A stretch of 19,669 nt of DNA from Pseudomonadota bacterium. GTDB lineage: Bacteria > Pseudomonadota > Gammaproteobacteria > Burkholderiales > JABEVD01. The number at the start of each line of letters is the position of its first letter. The first letter of the stretch is position 1. Below the pieces are notes generated by a model. It worked only from the letters and a program-made list of their open reading frames with translations. It made no database searches and was not told where the DNA came from. Positions 14,352-19,669 of this stretch are shown in pieces. A program made the position numbers and the translations under genes. Where the stretch lies: the NCBI GenBank assembly GCA_021811205.1, contig JAJZPK010000023.1:1-19669 (forward strand). The letters are read 5' to 3'.

Positions 14352-17117
14352 ATGACAGACTACAAGAAGACACTGAATCTCCCCGACACGCTTTTTCCGA
14401 TGCGCGGCGACCTCGCGAAGCGCGAGCCGGGCATGCTGGATGAGTGGCGCAGGCAGAACCGCTACGGAAAAATCAGAGAGGCCGCATCAGGCAGGAAAAA
14501 ATTCATCCTCCACGACGGCCCGCCCTATGCCAACGGCGACATCCACATCGGCCATGCTGTCAACAAGATCCTGAAGGACATCATCGTCAAATCCAAGACC
14601 CTTGCAGGTTTCGACGCCCCCTACGTGCCGGGATGGGATTGCCACGGCCTGCCCATCGAACTGATGGTGGAAAAGCAGCTCGGGGACAAAGAAGTCTCCC
14701 CCGATGAATTCAGAAAGCTGTGCAGGGCTTACGCCGCGACCCAGGTCGAAAATCAGAAACGAGATTTCATCCGCCTCGGCGTCCTGGGCGACTGGGACAA
14801 GCCCTATCTCACCATGAATTTTTCAACCGAGGCCGACATCGTGAGGGCGCTCGGCAGGATACTCGAAAACGGTCATGTCTACAGGGGACAGAAGCCCGTC
14901 AACTGGTGCATGGATTGCGGCTCGGCCCTGGCGGAAGCGGAAGTCGAATACGAGGACAAGACTTCCCCTGCGATAGACGTGAAATTCGAGGTGGTCGACA
15001 GGAACGATTTCTGGAACAGGATCGAAGGTGGAAATGCCGTCGATCATGACAAGCCCGTTTATTTCGTGATCTGGACCACGACCCCATGGACGCTGCCCGC
15101 CAACGAAGCGGTCTGCCTGAATCCCCATTTCCATTACGACGTGGTCGACACCGGAAAGGACTATCTGGTGCTCGCGAGCGAGCTGCGCGAGGAGGCATTG
15201 AAGCGCTACGGGATCGATCAGACTGCCCCCCTCTGCGGGGGCTCTGAGGGCAGCCAATTGGAGCATGTACTGCTGAAGCATCCCTTCTACGAAAAACAGG
15301 TGTCCGTCATCCTCGGCGATCATGTCACGCTGGATGCCGGAACGGGCGCAGTCCACACCGCGCCTGCGCACGGCCTGGACGACTATCTCGTGGGACTGAC
15401 TTACAAGCTGAAGGTCGACAATCCTGTCGGAGGAGACGGGAAATTCTTCACGAACGTGCCGCTTTTCGGCGGGCTTTCCGTGTGGAAGGCGAACCCTGCC
15501 GTCATCGACATCCTGGAGAAAAGCGGCCACCTCCTGAAGGCCGAGCAGATCCGGCACAGTTATCCGCATTGCTGGCGGCACAAGAGCCCGATCATTTTCC
15601 GCGCCACCGCCCAATGGTTCATCGGCATGGACTCGAAGAATCTAAGGGAAGTCGCTGAAAAGGCAGTGGAAAAAACAGAATTCTATCCCTCGTGGGGAAG
15701 AGCGAGACTGGAAGGCATGATCGCCAAAAGGCCGGACTGGTGCATTTCCAGGCAAAGGAACTGGGGCGTGCCGATTCCCTTCTTCGTCCACAAGGAAACC
15801 GGCGAACTTCATCCCGATACGCCAGCGATTCTCGAGCAGGTAGCGAAAAGAATCGAGCAATCGGGCATCGAGGCATGGTTCTCCCTGAACCCCATGGAAC
15901 TCGGGATCGACCCCCAATACGATAAGCTGAGCGACACGCTGGACGTCTGGTTCGACTCGGGCACCACGCATTTTTCCGTGCTGAGAAAAAGGAGCGAACT
16001 CGCCTACCCTGCCGACCTCTATCTCGAGGGATCGGATCAGCACAGGGGCTGGTTTCAGTCCTCTCTCCTGTCGGGCTGCGCAATCGACTCCCAGGCGCCT
16101 TACGCAGCGCTTCTCACTCATGGCTTCGTCGTCGACGCGCAAGGCCACAAGATGAGCAAATCCAAGGGCAACGTCGTCAGCCCCCAGAAGGTGATGGACA
16201 CCCTGGGCGCGGACATCCTGAGGCTCTGGGTCGCATCGACAGACTACTCGGGCGAGCTGTCGATCTCCGACGAAATACTGAAGCGCGTCACGGAAAGCTA
16301 CAGGCGGATCAGGAACACGATCCGCTTCCTGCTCGCCAACCTCGCCGATTTCGACGTTGAAAAAGACGGCCTGCCGCCGTCACAATGGCTTGAAATAGAC
16401 CGCTATGCCGTCGCGCTTGCTTCCAGCCTGCAGAAGGAACTGGATGGCCATTACGGCCAATACGAATTCCATGTCGTCGCACAGCGCCTGCATCATTTCT
16501 GTTCTGAAGATCTGGGCGGCTTCTATCTCGACATTCTGAAAGACAGGCTGTACACGTCAGGCGAAAAATCGGCAGCGCGCCGCTCGGCGCAGAGCGCGCT
16601 TCACCATCTGCTGCAGAGCCTCGTGAAGCTCCTCGCTCCCATCCTGTCCTTCACTGCCGAAGAAGCCTGGGCGCATTTCACGGGAAATGCAGAGCAAAGC
16701 GTCTTTTATCAGACCTGGCACGAATTTCCCGTTCTCGAAGACTCGGAAGAACTGCTTTCGAAATGGGCGAAGCTTCGCGAATACAGGTCCGAGGCACAGA
16801 AGCACCTGGAAGAGACGAGGCAATCCGGACTCATCGGCTCGTCCCTTGCGGCAGAAATCGAAATCGGAGCAAGCGGCGAAAAATACGATCTGCTGGCCTC
16901 GCTCGGTGACGACTTGCGCTTCGTGCTGGTGACATCGAAGGCGGTGCTGAAAAAAGCACAGGAAGAATACATCGTCGTGAAAGCCAGTCCGCACGCCAAA
17001 TGCGAACGCTGCTGGCATTACCGCGAGGATGTCGGAGTCGACCCGAATCACCCGTCGATATGCGGCCGCTGCACGACAAATCTTTACGGCCAAGGCGAGG
17101 AGCGGCACCATGCCTGA
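14352..17117 (+). CDS. ileS: Isoleucyl-tRNA synthetase
   Basis: Class I aminoacyl-tRNA synthetase that charges tRNA-Ile, 921 residues. HIGH is H65-I-G-H68, and KMSKS is at 600-604. An editing (CP1) domain with [15 protein letters not shown] and a [12 protein letters not shown] segment lies between them. The C-terminal zinc finger has C884-x2-C887 and C904-x2-C907, as in the bacterial type. An in-frame ATG at 14325 was rejected because the N-terminus from 14352 ([13 protein letters not shown]) matches family starts and 14325 lies inside ribF. Its stop overlaps the lspA start by 8 bases. No T-box or other leader is seen. Confidence 0.97.
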   Translation: MTDYKKTLNLPDTLFPMRGDLAKREPGMLDEWRRQNRYGKIREAASGRKKFILHDGPPYANGDIHIGHAVNKILKDIIVKSKTLAGFDAPYVPGWDCHGLPIELMVEKQLGDKEVSPDEFRKLCRAYAATQVENQKRDFIRLGVLGDWDKPYLTMNFSTEADIVRALGRILENGHVYRGQKPVNWCMDCGSALAEAEVEYEDKTSPAIDVKFEVVDRNDFWNRIEGGNAVDHDKPVYFVIWTTTPWTLPANEAVCLNPHFHYDVVDTGKDYLVLASELREEALKRYGIDQTAPLCGGSEGSQLEHVLLKHPFYEKQVSVILGDHVTLDAGTGAVHTAPAHGLDDYLVGLTYKLKVDNPVGGDGKFFTNVPLFGGLSVWKANPAVIDILEKSGHLLKAEQIRHSYPHCWRHKSPIIFRATAQWFIGMDSKNLREVAEKAVEKTEFYPSWGRARLEGMIAKRPDWCISRQRNWGVPIPFFVHKETGELHPDTPAILEQVAKRIEQSGIEAWFSLNPMELGIDPQYDKLSDTLDVWFDSGTTHFSVLRKRSELAYPADLYLEGSDQHRGWFQSSLLSGCAIDSQAPYAALLTHGFVVDAQGHKMSKSKGNVVSPQKVMDTLGADILRLWVASTDYSGELSISDEILKRVTESYRRIRNTIRFLLANLADFDVEKDGLPPSQWLEIDRYAVALASSLQKELDGHYGQYEFHVVAQRLHHFCSEDLGGFYLDILKDRLYTSGEKSAARRSAQSALHHLLQSLVKLLAPILSFTAEEAWAHFTGNAEQSVFYQTWHEFPVLEDSEELLSKWAKLREYRSEAQKHLEETRQSGLIGSSLAAEIEIGASGEKYDLLASLGDDLRFVLVTSKAVLKKAQEEYIVVKASPHAKCERCWHYREDVGVDPNHPSICGRCTTNLYGQGEERHHA

Positions 17118-17577
17118 TTGGACGCGCTGGCTCCTGCTGAGCATCCTGATCGTCATCGTCGACCAGGTGAGCAAATTCGAAATCGTATCGTTGCTGGCCG
17201 ACCGCGGTGAAATCGTGATCGCCCCCGTCTTCAGCCTCGTCCTGCTCTACAACAAGGGCGCCGCGTTCAGCATGCTGAACGACGCGAGCGGATGGCAGCG
17301 CGGCTTCTTCATCGCCATTGCGCTCGCCGCATCCCTGTTCATCCTTCACCTGCTCAGAAAACACAAAAAAGAGATGCTGTTCAGCTTCGCACTGAGCTTC
17401 GTACTGGGCGGCGCACTCGGCAATCTCGTCGACAGGATCAGGATAGGCCATGTCGTCGATTTCCTGGATTTTCATCTCGCGAACCATCATTTCCCCGCAT
17501 TCAACCTGGCCGATTCGGCCATCACGCTGGGCGCAGCCCTTTTGATCCTGGACGGCATGAGGAAGGGAAGACCGTGA
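17110..17577 (+). CDS. lspA: Lipoprotein signal peptidase, LspA
   Basis: Inner-membrane aspartyl protease that removes the signal peptide of prolipoproteins, 155 residues with four membrane helices. VDQVSKF near residue 18 and NKGAAFSML near 50 are family motifs, and the catalytic aspartates are D108 (GNLVDRI) and D135 (NLADSAI). The start at 17110 is chosen from the GAGGAG 7 bases upstream, although the frame is open to 17029. It overlaps ileS by 8 bases and the GTG start of ispH by 4 bases, a sign of coupled translation. It would process, among others, the small lipoprotein encoded at 1234. Confidence 0.96.
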   Translation: MPDWTRWLLLSILIVIVDQVSKFEIVSLLADRGEIVIAPVFSLVLLYNKGAAFSMLNDASGWQRGFFIAIALAASLFILHLLRKHKKEMLFSFALSFVLGGALGNLVDRIRIGHVVDFLDFHLANHHFPAFNLADSAITLGAALLILDGMRKGRP

Positions 17578-18497
17578 AAGTGCTGCTCGCCAACCCGAGG
17601 GGATTTTGCGCCGGCGTCGACCGCGCCATCGAGATTGTCGAGCGGGCCCTCGCCAATTTCGGCGCGCCGATCTACGTGCGCCACGAGGTCGTACACAACA
17701 AGTTCGTGGTCGACGACCTCAAGAAGAAGGGGGCAGTTTTCGTCGAGGATCTTGCCGACGTCCCGAAAGGCGCAACCCTGGTATTCAGCGCGCACGGCGT
17801 GCCGCTTTCCGTGCGCAGACAGGCCGAGGAAGCCGGGTTCAGGCTTTTTGACGCCACCTGCCCGCTGGTCACGAAAGTCCATGTCGAGGTGACCCGAATG
17901 CGCGAGGCAGGACGCGAAGTGATCATGATCGGCCATGCCGGGCATCCGGAAGTCGAAGGCACCATGGGCCAATCGGAGGACGGCATGCATCTCGTCGAAG
18001 GTCCGGAAGACGTGCCGAACCTGCATGTGAACGACACCGAAAATCTCGCCTTCGTGACCCAGACCACGCTTTCGATGGACGATGCATCGAAGACCGTCGC
18101 AGCCCTCAAGACCCGCTTTCCCAATATCGTCGGTCCGAAAAAGGACGACATCTGTTATGCCACGCAAAATCGCCAGGATGCGGTCAAAACGCTTTCTGAA
18201 AAATGCGATCTGGTCATCGTTGTCGGTTCCCCCAACAGCTCCAATTCCAACAGGCTGAGAGAAGTCGCACAATCCAGGCGCGTTGAATCATACATGATCG
18301 ACAATGCAGGCGAACTGCAGGAATCCTGGCTCTTCGGCAAGAATACGGTGGGCGTCACTGCAGGCGCATCGGCGCCCGAGGCGCTGGTCAGGGAAGTGAT
18401 CGAAAAACTGAAAGCGCTGGGAGCGGAAGAGGTTTCCGAACTGCAAGGCATGGTCGAAAATGTTTCATTCCCCATTCCCAAGCCGCTGACAGGCTGA
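17574..18497 (+). CDS. ispH: 4-hydroxy-3-methylbut-2-enyl diphosphate reductase, IspH (LytB)
   Basis: Last enzyme of the MEP isoprenoid pathway, an iron-sulfur protein making IPP and DMAPP, 307 residues. The three cluster cysteines are C12 (PRGFCAGV), C96 (DATCPLV) and C194 (ICYATQNRQ). HEVVHN, SAHGVP, TQTTLS and [11 protein letters not shown] are conserved substrate-site segments. The GTG start at 17574 overlaps the lspA stop (GTGA) and has GGAAGGG upstream; the frame extends further upstream inside lspA, which is a shadow. It ends the ribF operon. Confidence 0.97.
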   Translation: MKVLLANPRGFCAGVDRAIEIVERALANFGAPIYVRHEVVHNKFVVDDLKKKGAVFVEDLADVPKGATLVFSAHGVPLSVRRQAEEAGFRLFDATCPLVTKVHVEVTRMREAGREVIMIGHAGHPEVEGTMGQSEDGMHLVEGPEDVPNLHVNDTENLAFVTQTTLSMDDASKTVAALKTRFPNIVGPKKDDICYATQNRQDAVKTLSEKCDLVIVVGSPNSSNSNRLREVAQSRRVESYMIDNAGELQESWLFGKNTVGVTAGASAPEALVREVIEKLKALGAEEVSELQGMVENVSFPIPKPLTG

Positions 18498-18499
18498 AT

Positions 18500-18514
18500 G
18501 GGCTGGAAAAGCCC
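18500..18514 (+). terminator. Short hairpin after ispH
   Basis: GGGCT-GGAAA-AGCCC, a 5-bp GC-rich stem starting 3 bases after the ispH stop. The tail (TGCCTTCCTGCC) is not U-rich. It overlaps the -35 region of the next promoter. Weak terminator at best. Confidence 0.3.
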
Positions 18515-18532
18515 TGCCTTCCTGCCTATAAT
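18504..18532 (+). promoter_or_regulatory. sigma70 promoter for the DUF883/YqjE cluster
   Basis: Perfect TATAAT at 18527-18532 with TGGAAA (18504-18509, 4/6) 17 bases upstream. The predicted start is near 18539, 22 bases before the ATG. Confidence 0.5.
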
Positions 18533-18560
18533 GAAAGCAATACTACGTAAAGGGGTTCAC

Positions 18561-18866
18561 ATGAGCGCAACCGAATCAAAAGACAAACTGATCGCCGATT
18601 TCAAGGTCGTCATTGCCGACGCCGAAGAGCTTCTCCATGCAACCGCGAACGAAGCGGGAGAGAAATTCGCAGCCAACCGCGTAAAGCTCGAGAAGAAAAT
18701 CGTTGAAGCCAAGGCCAAGCTGAAAGACGCTGAAAACATCCTGATCGGCAAGGGCAAGGAAGCAGTGGGAGTCGCAGACAATTACGTCCAGGAAAACCCC
18801 TGGAAATCCGTCGGCATCGCAGCAGGCGTAGGTCTCGTTATCGGCATGCTGATCGGCCGCCGCTGA
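18561..18866 (+). CDS. DUF883 (ElaB/YqjD/YgaM-family) membrane-anchored protein
   Basis: 101 residues: an amphipathic, Lys/Ala/Glu-rich helical region at 5-75 and one C-terminal membrane segment with a glycine-zipper pattern (GIAAGVGLVIGMLIGRR), preceded by the family hallmark ENPWKSV. E. coli YqjD and ElaB are tail-anchored inner-membrane proteins reported to bind ribosomes in stationary phase; whether this one does is inference. The start at 18561 is set by AAGGGG 5 bases upstream; the frame extends to 18498 but that part overlaps the promoter. It is followed 6 bases later by the YqjE-like gene. Confidence 0.88.
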   Translation: MSATESKDKLIADFKVVIADAEELLHATANEAGEKFAANRVKLEKKIVEAKAKLKDAENILIGKGKEAVGVADNYVQENPWKSVGIAAGVGLVIGMLIGRR

Positions 18867-18872
18867 AGCTTC

Positions 18873-19241
18873 ATGGGTGAAGAGCAGGGGCTGTTCCATT
18901 CGCTGAAGCGTCTTCTGGCAAGCCTGATCGGCATAGCAAGAACCCGTGCGGAGCTCTTGTCCCTGGAAGTCGAGGAGGAGATCGACCGGCTTGCCAAGCT
19001 TGCGCTTTGCGCCATACTTTCCCTGTTTTTCATGGGAGTAGCCGTCGTCCTCATCGCCATCCTGATCGTGGTGGCTTTCTGGGAAAACGACAAGCTGCTC
19101 GCGCTTTCCCTCCTCGCCTTGTTTTTCTCGATCATCGGCCTCTATTCAGGCGCCCTCTTCCTGAAAAAAGCAAAATCCCGTTCCCGGCTTTTTTCCCAGA
19201 GCATCGTCGAATTCTCCAAGGACCTGAGCGAACTGGAATGA
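18873..19241 (+). CDS. YqjE-like (phage holin superfamily III) membrane protein
   Basis: 122 residues with two membrane segments, at about 43-68 and 73-97, between a cytoplasmic N-terminal helix (LLASLIGIARTRAELLSLEVEEE) and a charged C-terminal helix. This matches the YqjE/DUF1469 family, which is called a holin family by sequence only; no phage genes are nearby, so it is a normal envelope gene. No strong ribosome site is visible; translation may be coupled to the upstream gene. Its stop overlaps the start of the next gene (ATGA). Confidence 0.82.
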   Translation: MGEEQGLFHSLKRLLASLIGIARTRAELLSLEVEEEIDRLAKLALCAILSLFFMGVAVVLIAILIVVAFWENDKLLALSLLALFFSIIGLYSGALFLKKAKSRSRLFSQSIVEFSKDLSELE

Positions 19242-19513
19242 ACGCGCTCGAACGCAGAAAAAGGGCGCTTGTGGCCAGAATCGCGAGGCAGCGTCTCGAT
19301 CTCGCGATGGATGCGCATATCCTCAAGGCGCCTCTTGCCAAAGTGGACAAGGGCATCGCGCTCGGCCGCTACCTTTGCGCGCATCCATTGATCCCTGCGC
19401 TGGCCGCATTCGCATTCGCGGTATGGAAACCTGCGCGAACGTTCAGATGGATGAAGCGCGGATGGTTCTTGTGGGGCGTCTACAAGAATGCAAGGGAAAA
19501 ACTTCTTGCGTGA
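19238..19513 (+). CDS. YqjK-like protein
   Basis: 91 residues, very basic, with a helical N-terminus (ERRKRALVARIARQRLDLA), one likely membrane segment near 46-63 (HPLIPALAAFAFAVW) and a basic C-terminus. The position after DUF883 and YqjE and the overall design match the yqjD-yqjE-yqjK order of enterobacteria. The start at 19238 overlaps the yqjE-like stop by 4 bases. The function is unknown; the three proteins probably act together at the inner membrane. Confidence 0.7.
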   Translation: MNALERRKRALVARIARQRLDLAMDAHILKAPLAKVDKGIALGRYLCAHPLIPALAAFAFAVWKPARTFRWMKRGWFLWGVYKNAREKLLA

Positions 19514-19669
19514 TTCAGCACAGACCATCACGCCTGCGGTCTATGCTCTGCAAGCTGTTTCCTTCTTCTTCGGCATCACCTACCTGATCGCCGTCATCAT
19601 CAACTACGTCAAGCTCCCTGATGTCAGGGGAACCTGGCTGGAATCGCATTTCAGATGGCAGATCAGGAC
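19488..19669 (+). CDS. DUF4870-like membrane protein (3' end outside window)
   Basis: The first 60 codons of a gene that runs off the right edge. After a short polar start (MQGKNFLRDSAQ) comes a membrane segment (YALQAVSFFFGITYLIAVII), then NYVKLPDVRGTWLESHFRWQ. That last block recurs in small DUF4870-like membrane proteins of betaproteobacteria (from memory). The ATG overlaps the YqjK-like gene by 26 bases, which is long; a TTG at 19506 is an alternative start. No strong ribosome site is seen. Confidence 0.65.
   Translation, partial: MQGKNFLRDSAQTITPAVYALQAVSFFFGITYLIAVIINYVKLPDVRGTWLESHFRWQIR

Noticed and set aside
18873..19241. Phage holin as sign of a prophage
   Set aside because: The match is to YqjE, a chromosomal envelope family; neighbours are yqjD- and yqjK-like, and no phage genes are present.
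1..19669. CRISPR arrays, insertion sequences, tRNA or rRNA genes
   Set aside because: No direct repeat series, transposase, terminal inverted repeats, or cloverleaf or rRNA signatures were seen on either strand.

Overview
This window is ordinary chromosomal DNA of a betaproteobacterium. The best guess is Nitrosomonadales/Gallionellaceae-like. That guess rests on the conserved order ribF-ileS-lspA-ispH, a CysB-type LysR regulator beside a sulfate-assimilation operon, a YqjD/YqjE-type envelope cluster, and moderately GC-rich coding sequence. No mobile element, phage, CRISPR array, rRNA or tRNA was seen. Family names come from motif recognition by eye; no database search was run.

Layout. (1) 1-1830: the 3' part of an M23 peptidase gene, a small secreted protein gene on the minus strand, a small lipoprotein gene, and an unlisted 34-residue single-helix membrane protein gene on the minus strand (1615-1719). 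The last two converge on a GNRA-loop terminator. (2) 1831-5548: a Crp/Fnr-family regulator, divergent from an HDOD protein that is followed by a DUF342/FapA-family protein. This looks like a signalling or surface-behaviour module. (3) 5540-12161: cysB (minus) diverges from a sulfate-assimilation operon: TSUP permease, siroheme sulfite reductase, APS reductase (cysH), and cysD and cysN. The intergenic region holds a perfect 15-bp dyad with a LysR-type T-N11-A spacing. (4) 12162-13384: a PBP5/6-type D,D-carboxypeptidase gene with its own promoter and a leader hairpin. (5) 13430-18497: ribF-ileS-lspA-ispH, tightly spaced with 4-8 bp overlaps in the last three genes. (6) 18561-19669: DUF883 (YqjD/ElaB-like), YqjE-like, YqjK-like and a truncated DUF4870-like membrane protein, led by a promoter with a perfect TATAAT.

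How the genes work together. The cys block encodes a route from sulfate to sulfide through APS: CysDN makes APS, CysH (two Cys pairs, so APS type) reduces it to sulfite, and the siroheme protein reduces sulfite to sulfide. No APS kinase, CysJ flavoprotein or siroheme synthase is present, so the electron donor and cofactor genes must lie elsewhere. The TSUP protein probably moves sulfate or sulfite.

The most interesting points are: the sulfite reductase carries a full four-cysteine cluster motif in both halves, plus a C-terminal helical extension; the dyad between cysB and the cys operon; the 34-residue membrane microprotein; and a possible Shine-Dalgarno-masking hairpin in the Crp/Fnr leader. 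I do not see convincing evidence for a wholly new multi-gene system here.
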